Shown here piece after piece: positions 24,024 through 34,017 of a stretch of 64,000 bases of DNA. This DNA comes from Aegilops tauschii subsp. strangulata (lineage: Eukaryota; Streptophyta; Magnoliopsida; Poales; Poaceae). Within the stretch, counting starts at the first letter, position 1. Every line of letters starts with the position of its first letter. Both the position numbers and the translations under genes were made by a program. Location of the stretch: NCBI RefSeq assembly GCF_002575655.3, contig NC_053039.3, positions 376,503,633-376,567,632 of the forward strand. Reading direction: 5' to 3'. Below the pieces are notes generated by a model that saw only the letters and a program-made list of their open reading frames with translations, did not search any database and was not told the DNA's origin.

Positions 24024-24375
24024 TTTATGTCCTCTACAGCATTCACTTATGGCTAATTCTTCTAGTTGGTTTTTCTGCTAAGTGAATGTGATCGGACCCT
24101 TCCCCCTCTATGCTATACTCAACCCAATCTATTCACAAATTCTTCATGTGCGTTCTATTTGAAAGTCGTTCAAAATCTTCATTGTGTCCTTGTCAGCTAA
24201 AGAATTTGCGAACGGAACTTTTAACTTATCTTATCCAAATTTTCGGCTTTGCCGCTCAAACCGTTCCGCATCCCACGAAATACTTATCTATTCACCCACG
24301 ATCTAACACGATCTCCACTTCTCAGTACGTGTGTGACACATGTCAAGCGAATGAGAAGGGTCAGGGGCACGTTCG
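23647..24375 (+). other. Copia spacer after pol
   Basis: A non-coding spacer between the end of RNase H and the promoter-like segment of the third gene. It contains a TA microsatellite (annotated separately) and pyrimidine-rich stretches, and no protein motif. Confidence 0.6.
23951..24021. repeat. (TA)n microsatellite
   Basis: An uninterrupted AT/TA dinucleotide run of about 71 bp. Such runs are unstable, so the true length may differ from the assembly. Confidence 0.97.
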
Positions 24376-24419
24376 TCCAATTTCTTCGGGCGAACAGTTT
24401 TTCACCGTGGCTATAAATA
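24376..24419 (+). promoter_or_regulatory. Internal promoter-like segment before the third Copia gene
   Basis: CCAAT at 24376 (preceded by GT) lies 32 bases upstream of CTATAAATACC (TATAAATA at 24412-24419). A pyrimidine patch, CTCTCTCTCTCGCTCG, follows at about 24461-24476. CCAAT, TATA and Y-patch in this order and spacing match plant core promoters, and the downstream AAACCCTAGCACC resembles plant 5' leaders. It differs from the LTR promoter, so it is a separate unit. Confidence 0.55.
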
Positions 24420-24439
24420 CCCCCTTCCCTTTCCTCACT

Positions 24440-25018
24440 TCCTTTACTCCGCTCGACCTCTCTCTCTCGCTCGAGCTTCTCAAACCCTAGCACCCCCACT
24501 ACTATCGTCGCCGGTGAGGAAGAGCTTCACTGCCTCAACCTCGTCGCCGCCGTACTCGTGCTGCCCGCGGAAATCTTCACTCCGCCGCCGCTGTAGCTGT
24601 CTTCCTCTGCCAAGTTAGGGCGTGGAAGATCTGCATAGACGAACTTCTCATCTCCACCTCACAGTTCGTCGTGTTCTTCGTCCAGGGTAATTAAAAGTTA
24701 CTTTTACTGCCCTCTTGATTCAAATGATTTCTACAAAATCTTCAAAGGTGTTTATTCTTCAAATTTTTCACACACTAAACACCTCACATGTCATATGTTC
24801 TTGATTCGTTTCTCTAAGCATCATTTTTTCTTCAAGATTCCTCAATTGCGTGGATCTTTGATCTATACAACTCTGGAACCTAAGACAAAGAACGCTTAGT
24901 GAAATTCTTCAAGACTCATCTGGTCAAATTCCTCAAACTTGTTCTTTTTGAAAAATCTTCTGAGAACGCATATGACCTCTCCAAATTCCTCGCAACTATA
25001 CTCTGTTCACAGGTACTC
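24440..25018 (+). other. Probable 5' leader and intron of the third Copia gene
   Basis: A GC-rich leader (24440-24686) is followed by a donor-like CCAGG-GTAATT (GT at 24687). After a T-rich stretch comes CTCTGTTCACAG, with AG at 25011-25012. Removing this 326-base intron places the ATG at 25019 only 6 bases into the second exon. Base composition changes sharply at the donor, from GC-rich to AT/TTC-rich, as expected for a plant exon/intron joint. Confidence 0.5.
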
Positions 25019-28000
25019 ATGTCCGCTGCTGAATCACTAGGTTCTCATCAACCTAACTAATTTGTAGCGTTCCTCGAAGAAAGGTTGCATACTTCTTCAG
25101 AGAATTTAATTGTTCAAATTCCTCATCTGAAGAAAATGGCTGATGGAAAGAAGCCACAGAAACGAGGAGAGAGGCCTGAGATTAACACTGCATTTGAAAT
25201 CCCTGAGGACATCTATGCTGGGTACTGCACACCCCCTGAGGAAGATAAAAATCAGCGCAAGGTGCATATTCAGAAGATAGAGAGGAGATGGGCAAGAGAG
25301 TGGACGGAGTATAGGTATGTGACTCCCAAGTACATGAAGAAATTCGCACTCAATCCTCCATGCTCAAGACCTCCGTTGGCACCTGGCCAAGAAGCTGATC
25401 TCACCAGCCTTAAGCGTGGTGAAGATTATCCTCAATAATGGGCCAAGCGCCAGGCCAACCTGGCCAAACAGGCAAAAGATGCAGTGAGGAAATTCAACGA
25501 AGACTCTGCTGCTGCTCTTATTGAGGCCTCTGTAAAGCCGAAGAAATCCATGGCAAAGAAGCATGCGCATAAGCCAAGTGCTTCTTCTTCAATGCCCTCA
25601 CGGCCAAGTTCCTCAGCTAAGCCCTCCCGGCCAATTCCTCACAGTACTCCTGCTCCTCCAAAGTCCTTAGCTGCTCCGACCAAATCCTCAGCACCTGTGC
25701 ATCTTGCCACGTGCCAAAGGACTACAGGCATCTCTATTGCCTCGGGAGCTTCAGCTAGTTCCTCAGCTGCACCAAATTCTCCGACAGGACCCTCTCTGCT
25801 GAAGACAAAGACCACTGCTGGACGAGGCTCTCGCTCAAGTCCTCGCAAGAAGCAGGTCGCCTTCCAAGTGCCGTCTGAAGAAGACGAAGCTGATGATGAA
25901 GAACTTGCTGAAATCATCCGAGATAGGCAAGTCAAGGCCGCTAGAGCCAAGGGCACAAATGTTCCTCTGCTTTTGGATCCAAAGTTGATCCTCGATTACA
26001 TTGATCTCTGGCACAAGGACCCAAACACTCCTATGCCTGACTTCAAGCTGACTCTTGGCCAAAGTCATATGCTGACTGCCTTCATCCAAGAAGAGAAATG
26101 GAAATTTGAGAAGGCCAGGCAGCTCAAGAAAGCGCAGTACAGGAAGGAGAAATTCCTGAAGAACAACGTTGTCTCTATGACAACTGATGAACTTGTGAAG
26201 ATCCAGTCTGAAATCAAAGTCCTCAGCGATGATTTCAATGCTTACTATGCTGATTGGAAAGGAGTGAAGGCCAGGTTTGTTAAACTGACTAAGATGTTCA
26301 CCTCCAGTCTTGCAGCCCCATTGCAACAAGAAATTCCTCAGGCTGAAGCATCTGCTCAGCCAACTGAAGAACATGCCAGCACCGCTGATGAAATTTAGGC
26401 TGCTGAAGAAAATGTGAGTTCTAGTGCTGATGACTGCATTCCAGCCGCTGATGAAATTGCCAGGGCATCCACTAGTGGTGCGCCTGAAGAAAATGAAGAG
26501 GTCAGGGCAACTGCATCAGTTGTGCCTGAAGAAAATCAACCACATTCCTCTTCTCCTCCTGCCCCAACTCCAACTCCAATCCTTCCATCTGCATCAGATG
26601 TGAAGAAGACCAAGGCTGCAGAGCGTGCAGCAGTGAAGAAAAGGAAAGCATCAGCTCCTTCAGATTCTTCAGCACCAAAGAAGATGAAGAAATTGACAAG
26701 CTCATTTGCTAATCCAATTGATGATGTTCCTGTTTCCTCCATGCCATCAAAGGAAATTGTCCCTTTTGATGAAGAATATGTGATCCCTAGCGGATCTGAT
26801 GAAGAAAATCCTTCTGCTGCTTCGTCAGAACAGATGGATGAAGCCTATGCCTCAGTTTACTGCTGAAGAGGCTGGCGTTGAAGAAATGGAAGATGAAGAT
26901 GTGGACATTGGCTGTACCACACCAGTGATGAATGATGACTTTTGGGAAAGTCAGCACCCCAACTCTCCACTCTTCACACCATTGCAACAAATTCCTCAGT
27001 CCCCAGCAACTACAGTTCAAATGGGATCTGATGAAGCTCATGAAGAAATTCCAGCCACTAGTGCTGAAGAAAATGAAAATGAAGAATTGAAGACCCAGGC
27101 TGCCACTGAAGAGGAACCAGAAATTCCTCAGCCTGAAGAACCTAAGATTGCGATTCCTGAGGTTGTAATGCAACTGACTGACACTCCTCTGCCCAAGCCA
27201 AAGGATCCATTCTCAAGGAAGCAAAAATTCATGGCTAATGATTTCTTCGGCGAGCACGTATTCTTCACTGATTACAACCCCTATGACTCTGCTCGCATTA
27301 GGAAGAGGCGTTTCTAGACTGCCAGCCAGGAAATTTTTTATTCCTCAGCTATGTTCAACAAAGACAAAGTCTTCGATCATGAGCACATTCCTCACGTGGA
27401 TATGGAATCTCTGCTGTGCTTCGTGCCAGTCCTCAGTGTTCTTTACGACGCTGGACTGTTAAATTTCTGCACTGATATATGCGATTGGAATGAAGAGCTC
27501 ATTCTTCAATTTTATGCAACTCTGCACATCACCGGAGACTCGGAAGATGTGAATTCATGGGTGCTGGACTGGATGTCTGAAAATACTCACTACAAGTCAC
27601 CAGCTACTGAATCGCTTCATGCTTTGCCTCTCAGTCCTCCCCTTGAAGCTGCTTGTTGTGTCTACAGTGAACCTGAGCTTACAGATCAGTATATGCAAGT
27701 GCTGATGAAGCCATTGAAGCCAGGTCAGGCCCCAAGAACAAAATTCCTTGTGAAGGAATTGTTATATGTGCCTCGGACTGTCTATCGCAATCCGACGAAG
27801 ACATTGAGTCCTATCAAGGGCCACGACTCGAATGAAGAAGAAGTCGTTGGCATCATGAAGAATCTGCTTTTCAATATCATTCATGGCGTTCCCGTCAACT
27901 TCCATGATTTCTTCATGAGGACTCTGGCCAATGTCGCAATGTCACCGTTTGAGTTGAAGCCTTATGCTCCGTGGATTATGAGATTCATCAGAACAAGGAC

Positions 28001-28646
28001 TTCACTCAACTACAAAGCTGATACACTGAACCATTGCAGCTACTTGCCCCCGATTGAAGTCCTCAAACGGACATTTTCCTCAGTTGATGAAAAGGGCAAG
28101 GCTACTGCTGTTATTGATGAAGGCATTCGTCCATTGGATGGTCAATTTTGCAAGGCTGCATCCTACTCCACCAATGGTGACTCTGCCACCCATGACTCTG
28201 CCGCCAACGCAACCAAGCCAAATCCTCAAGGCACAGCTCCCAGGGTGATGATTGATCGTGAGCTTCTCCTTAGTCTTCACTAGAAGGTTGATCGCAATCA
28301 CAAATGGGTCAAGCGTCAGTTTTGTTCAATTCTTCACAACATGACTGCTACCCACAATGCAGTGAAGAAAAACCATTACTACCTTCATGAAAGCCTCAAC
28401 CGCACTTGGGCTGTCCTGTCGCACATTTATAGCACAGAAGATCTGAAGAAAATGGGTATCAAGGAGGACATTGACTGGTCTACACCTCCACCGAAAAAAT
28501 ACAAGAAGGTCAAGGTTCCGTCCTTGGTGGCCAGCTCCTATTCTTCATCGCACGACACCGATGGACATGAAGACTTGGACGACACTGCGGCAGGCCCTAC
28601 ATCAACAAACGACCCCAACAACGCTGACGCTCCTTCATCAACTTGA
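25019..28646 (+). pseudogene. Third Copia gene: ~1200-codon protein after pol (env-like position), degraded
   Basis: From the ATG at 25019 one frame reads MSAAESLGSHQPN, meets a TAA at 25058, and continues in frame (FVAFLEERLHTSSENL). It then has stops at 25436 and 26396, a +1 shift near 26850, and stops at 27315 and 28281 before the true end at 28646. Ignoring these breaks it codes for about 1200 residues. In order they are a basic N-terminus (KKPQKRGERPE), a Ser/Pro/Ala-rich segment with basic clusters, a coiled-coil segment near 26080-26300, and a long acidic EEN/AEE-rich part. A folded C-terminal domain follows (about 27351-28280: MFNKDKVFDHEHIPHVDMES, later NIIHGVPVNFHDFFM). That last domain recalls putative plant transposon proteins in the Transposase_32 family, from memory. 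No signal peptide or transmembrane helix is visible, so an envelope role is not supported. Confidence 0.7.
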
Positions 28647-29166
28647 TATTCTTCAGGGGCGTTAGTCCTCATTTTTGGAACCTTTTGGTCATTCGATGAC
28701 AAAGGGGGAGAAATTTGAGTTAGTCTTCAAGCGGGTCTATCTTTTATGGGCGTTTTTTTCTAAGTTACAACTCTCGTTCTTCTGATGACTTTGTTGGATC
28801 GAGTTGTAAACTTAAACTCTATGGTGGCCTGATACTTTTGTTGTTTCTTCGGCATGCTTATTCCTTGTTAATGTTATTGCGCGCATGCTGAATTACATCA
28901 GTCACCGTATTTCATCATGCATTTCAAATTCTTCTTATATTATGTCAAATACGTGTATGAATTACAAGATATAGGGGGAGATCTCCATCATTCAACTCTT
29001 CAAGTGTGCATTGCTTCAAAAGCAAATTCCTCACTATGCACATCTACAGGTGGAGTTCTTCTATATCTTGCAATCAAATTCCTCAATAGCAGTATTTACA
29101 CTTCATATGTTTATCCCCGTTGAAAACTTAACCTATACGGTCATCAATCACCAAAAAGGGGGAGAT
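28647..29166 (+). other. Copia 3' non-coding region and polypurine tract
   Basis: No gene is seen. Two AGGGGGAGA-type tracts occur (28704-28712 and 28973-28981), and a third, AAAAAGGGGGAGA (29153-29165), lies directly before the 3' LTR. The third is the expected primer for plus-strand synthesis; the two others may be secondary polypurine tracts. Confidence 0.7.
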
Positions 29167-30677
29167 TGTAAGTGCATCTAGTGCCCCTTAGTGATTTTGG
29201 TGTATTGAAGACTTATAGGTTAAGGGACTAATGTGTTTATGAGTGTGCACAGGTCTATAAGTCTATGAGGAGTTTGATGTTTACAGTGAAAGTTCACCCC
29301 TAAAAATGAAGTTCTTCGACTTAAGACTTTGGATTTCTTACGACTTTCTGAAGATTTTGAAAGTGAAGAAATTGGTGTGACCTTGAAGACTTGGTATTCA
29401 TTTGAGGAACATGAAGCGTGAAGACTATTGTTTTAGTTGTTTCATTTTCCCTTTCTTGAGTCATAGGAAACACCGTACTATTAAAGGGGGTCGAGGAAAT
29501 ACTAAGGAAAAATTTCCATGTGATGCTCAATTCAAAATCCTACACCTACCAACCCCTTTGAGTGAAGCCATTGGAAATCTCATACAGTTCAGTCATATTC
29601 TTTAGTGACAGAGACGAAGTTCTTTTGGTCTCTCATGAATTTGTTCTGACTGAGGAGTTAGGAATTCGCCAGTGTGAATTGCCTACACAGTGAGGAACAT
29701 GATAGCCCTGAGGAATTTGATACTCAAATTTCCGACCGTTGTTGTGCTACACGCCAGCTGTCCCAAGATATCTTATCCACCTAACGGTCATATCATTGTA
29801 GGGCATTTATGTCTTATCATGCCGGGCTGCTCCCTAGGCTATAAATAGCCGCCCCCCTACAACCACTAGCTGGTTGGCTGCTCCGAGAGAAACTGACACT
29901 TGTCATTTGAGAGCATCCCATCCTCCGAGGACTTTGAGCAAAAATCATCAAGTGAGGAAAACCCAAACCCAAACACCTACAAACCCAAAGTGATTGAGCA
30001 TCACTGAAGAGATTGATCCTGCGTGGAGCCGACGCTTGTTACCTTTGAAGACTGTGCTTCTTCCAGACGGTTAGGCGTCATGGTCTAGAGCATCCAAGAG
30101 GAAATTGTGGATCACCGAGTGACCAAGTTTGTGAAGGTTCGGAAGTCACCTGAAGACTTACCATGAGTGATTGGACGAGGTCTGTGTGACCTTAGTTCAA
30201 GGAGAATACGGTGAGGACTGTGTGTCCGGGGCTGTGTGTCCTCAGGTTTAAATACCTAGCCGCTCCAACCAGATGTACAACTAAGACAGCAGTTGGAACT
30301 GGTCTACCAAATCATTGTCTTCACCAAGCTTACCGGTTCTATTTCCTCAACTCTTTCATTTCCTCATTACTGTGTTGTGTGCTTGTCATATTTGTGTTTG
30401 AAGACTTTGACTGGAGACTTTCTCAATTTCCTCAGTTCAGTCTCTTCAGTCTATTTGTCTTCATCCTGTGTTATCCTGTGTTTACGCTTTCTGTACTCTG
30501 TGCTTGTCTTCATTTCATCATGACGACCATGCTTGTGTTCTGCTATGCATACTTTTGAGTACTTATTCCGCTGCAAGTAGTTCTTCGCTAAGGAATTTCT
30601 TCACTGGCAAATTCCTCAGTGAAGAATTCATAAAAATCGCCTATTCACCCCCCTCTAGTCGATATAACGCACTTTCA
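29167..30677 (+). repeat. Copia 3' LTR (1511 bp)
   Basis: Same ends as the 5' copy (TGTAAGTGCATC ... CGCACTTTCA), followed by the caagg duplication. It differs by scattered substitutions, a shorter C run and an extra GGCTGTGTGTCC segment near 30225. The TATA box is at 29840-29847. Confidence 0.9.
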
Positions 30678-31504
30678 CAAGGAATATCCGGTTCAACGGC
30701 CGGTTTATTATATCAGTGAGGTGCTCATTGAGTCCAAGCAGAGGTACCCACATTGGCAGAAGCTTGTGTATGGAGTTTCCATGGCAAGTTGGAAGCTTAA
30801 GCAATACTTTCAGGGTCATCCGATCACTGTGGTTAGCTCTGCTCCTTTAGGGGATATCATCCAAAACAGGGAAGCAACTGGCGGGTTGCTAAGTGGGCCA
30901 TTGAACTTGGACGTCACGGGTTAAAATATGTGCCTCGTACGGCTATCAAGTCTCAAGCACTTGTGGATTTTATCAATGATTGGACAGAGTTGCAGGCACC
31001 AGAGGAAAAGCCGGATAGCACATATTGGACTATTCACTTTGACGGATCCAGACAGCTGGAGGGCTCGGGGCAGGAGTTGTCTTGACTTCCCCACGAGGTG
31101 ACAAATTTTCTTATGTCCTCCGAGTAATGTTCCCTTGTACTAACAATGCAGCTGAGTATGAGGCCCTACTCCATGGTCTTCGGATGGATAAGGAGATGAA
31201 TTTAAGCCGGGTGAGATGCTTTGGCGATTCAGATCTGGTGGCCCAACAGGTCTCTGGTACATAAGATTCAAAGGAGCCGCTTATGGCGGGTTATCGTCGA
31301 GAGGTCGATGCCATTGCAGGTCACTTCAAGGGTTACCAAGTTGAACATATCGATCGAAGGAAGAATGAGGCGGCTGATAATTTAAGTCGGCTAGGCTCTC
31401 AGCGTAAGCCGGTGCCACTGAATACATTCCTGGATGTACTACTCAATCCTTCGGTCAAGTTGCCTACAAAGGAGGGCCTTGCTATTCCTGACCCGGAGGC
31501 ATAA
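30678..31504 (+). pseudogene. Gypsy-B RNase H, continued after the Copia insertion
   Basis: After one TSD copy, the RNase H connection and core domains resume (EYPVQRPVYYISEVL, then YPHWQKLVYGVSMASWKL). They are followed by a second RNase H-like unit with NNAAEYEALLHGL and a decayed FDGSR motif, and by the stretch EAADNLSRLGS. Frame changes occur near 30880 and 31080, with stops at 31262 and 31502. The second, AEYEALLHGL-bearing RNase H is the archaeal-like type found in Tat elements. Confidence 0.78.
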
Positions 31505-32739
31505 TTGGTGGCGGCTCTTCATGCTATTCCTGATTGGACAGTGCCCTATTTGGCTTACATGACCCGGGGTGAGTTACCTGAGGATGAGATCCTGGCCAGG
31601 CAGATAACCCGTCGATCTAAGTCAATGACAATTGTCAATGGCGAGTTGCACCATTGCAGTGTTACAGGAGTGTTTCAGCATTAAATTTCTCCCGAAGAAG
31701 GTTCTGAGGTTCTGCGTGAGATCCACGAAGGAGATTGTGGTCATCATGCCGGCTCTAAATCCCTGGTGGCCAAGGCTTTTCGTCACGGGTTTTATTGGCT
31801 GATGGCTCATGCTGATGCTGAGGATTTGGTCAAAAGATGTGATGGTTGTTAGAAGTTTTCCCATCGAGCTCATGTTCTGGCTCAGGAGCTGAGGATGATC
31901 CCAATCATTTGGCCGGTTGCAACATGGGGGCTGGATATGGTTGGGCCTTTCAAGAGGTCCAAAGATAAGAAGACCCACTTCTTGGTGGCGGTTGATAAGT
32001 TCACTAAGTGGGTCAAGGCAGAGCTGGTCAGCAAGTGTGATGCAGCCACGGCGGTTCAATTCATGAAGAAGGTGATCTTCCGTTTTGGCTTTCCACACAG
32101 CATTATAACAGATAATGGCACTAATCTCTCTAAGGGTGCTATGAAAGAATTTGTCAACGTGAGCATATCCGGCTTGATATATCATTAGTGGCTCACCCCC
32201 AATCTAATGGCCAAGCAGAGAGAGAAAATCAAGAGACCTTGAGAGGGATCAAACCCCGGCTTATGGTTCCTTTGCAGCGAACGCCGGGTTGTTGGGTGGA
32301 AGAGTTACCTTCTGTGTTATGGAGCATTAATACCACCCCCAACAGGTCTACAGGTTATACACCTTTTTTCATGGTCTACGGAGCAGAGGCGGTTCTCCCT
32401 AGTGACATCCGTCACGAATCTCCTCGTTTGGCGGCTTATGTTGAAACTGACAATGAAAAAGCTCGTCAGGAAGCACTTGACCTGTTAGACGAGGAGCGTG
32501 ACATCGCAGCGGCTCATTCAGCGATTTACCAGCAAGATCTGCACCGTTACCACAGCCGCCGGGTTAAAACCAGAGCTTTCCAAGAAGGCGATTTAGTGCT
32601 CCGGCTCATCCAGGATCAGAGTCTGAACAACGGGTCATACTACCTTATCGATGTTCGAGAACACAAAGACTCACGTAAGTCGGAGGAGGAGACCCACCGG
32701 CCCTGGAATATTGCTCACCTTCGGCCTTATTACACTTGA
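31505..32739 (+). pseudogene. Gypsy-B integrase
   Basis: The zinc-binding region (HEGDCGHHAGS ... RCDGC) is followed by the core with GLDMVGPF, ITDNGTNL and SNGQAERENQ, so the three catalytic acidic residues D, D, E can all be seen. The C-terminal region extends to HLRPYYT and a TGA at 32737. Stops at 31682 and 31850 (TAG at the end of the zinc finger), a frameshift near 32155 and a stop at 32186 break it. In active relatives this enzyme joins cDNA to chromosomal DNA. Confidence 0.82.
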
Positions 32740-34017
32740 GCCACCGGCTCTTCTGATGTACATATTATGATAATGTATATATTATGATCAATATAATAAA
32801 GTCGGCATCCCTGTTAAAGCAGGGCCTCTGTCGTTTTCTCTTAAATAATGAGTTTTTGGTCACTTGGGGGCTTCTGCTTTATAGAGCAAAGTTGTGATTA
32901 CCCTTTGATCCGGCTTATCGGCCACAAAAAAAACTTGGGTGCCTGCTACCCAGGTTAAAGGGACCAAAGAGAGTCTGTTGCAAAAGCACAACTCAAACAT
33001 AGGTGCCCATTGAGCATAGCTCATAAATATTGCTTGGGGGCTCTTTTTGTTCTAAAGAACAAGAGTTGCTATAACCCTTGTGATAGGCTTAAAGGCCAGG
33101 CTTGGAAGCCAGGTGTATTCACCTAAAACCCCGGGTTATCCTGCCTTATTTAAGTAAGCCACTCCGCCCAGGTATTCCTGGTATGACACGCCGAACGTTT
33201 GACAAGTCAATCTACTGCAGACCCTGAACTTGTCAAAGTTAAAACGACGATTGGTTATGTGAGGTCCATCTTATAAGGTTTGTAAAACGGTTTAACTCAG
33301 TGGCCTAGCAGCCCGTGAAAAGCCTCGGATTTCAGCCTGGCAGCCCATGAAAAGCCTCGTTTTTCATTTGTTTTTATTTGACCATTTTTTGAGGTTTATT
33401 GAATAAGGATGATAAGGTTTTATTATCACAATTCGCCGGTGTTTATTAACTCAGCTTGGCTTTCGACTATAAGTCGTCAGTACATGATAAAGTACAATCC
33501 GGTGTTTATTAATCCAGCCTGGTTTTTGACTATAAGTCGCTAGTATAAAGTAACATGATATCCGGTGTTTATTAACCCGGCCTGGTTTTTAAGCCGGCAA
33601 TATATACTTACCAGTGCTCAAATTTTGGGTTATCACCCTTATTTAACTGGCTTGATAAACCAAAAATGTGATCAAATATCACAGGTATGCTATATGCTCA
33701 AATATATGGTTATTCCTAGGCCCAGCTTTGGTTATAACTTATGATTATTTCTCCATAGCTTTATATACTGGGCATTATGACCCGTCCTGCGGTAAACCGT
33801 GGGACACTCGTGATCTATTTTTGTATACAGGAACATATTCAAAAAGCTGATATTATAAACATCAGTGGAAGATATTCAATTGGCAGTTTCATGCAAAGCA
33901 GAACGTGCACGATGGCACGGCAGACTCAAAGTTTTACTACTCTATTACAAGCCTCCACGGGCTAAATGAGACCAAAGTGTTTTTCAAAAGCTCAAGTGTT
34001 TAGAGCCGCCCGGCGGT
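32740..34017 (+). other. Gypsy-B spacer between integrase and antisense gene
   Basis: Non-coding. It holds repeated CTTGGGGGCT words (32863, 33033), a 20-bp duplication with core CAGCCCRTGAAAAGCCTCG (about 33308-33358), and a 63-bp tandem repeat (annotated separately). It probably contains the 3' ends of both the sense pol transcript and the antisense gene. Confidence 0.6.
33436..33600 (+). repeat. 63-bp tandem repeat, about 2.6 copies
   Basis: CCGGTGTTTATTAA recurs at 33436, 33499 and 33562, exactly 63 bp apart. Each copy is followed by a variant of CAGCCTGGTTTTTGACTATAA; the third copy is cut short. Confidence 0.85.

Larger units (their letters stand above)
16411..30677 (+). mobile_element. 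Complete SIRE/Maximus-like Copia retrotransposon nested in Gypsy-B
   Basis: LTRs at 16411-17910 and 29167-30677 begin TGTAAGTGCATC and end CGCACTTTCA. The 5-bp duplication caagg (16406-16410 and 30678-30682) is perfect, and joining the flanks restores an RNase H reading frame (AGK then EYPVQRPVYYIS). Gene order gag, protease, integrase, RT, RNase H is that of Copia. The very long gag, initiator-Met PBS and extra large ORF after pol are features of the SIRE lineage; Maximus is the Triticeae family I recall, not verified. It is 14,267 bp long and younger than Gypsy-B. Confidence 0.9.

Noticed and set aside
25639..26374. Minus-strand frames of 105-179 codons opposite the third Copia gene
   Set aside because: Mirror frames of a GAA/GAG-rich coding strand with no splice or promoter signals of their own.
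25019..28646. Interpretation as a retroviral envelope gene
   Set aside because: Position fits, but I see no signal peptide, cleavage site or transmembrane helix; the label env-like would describe position only.
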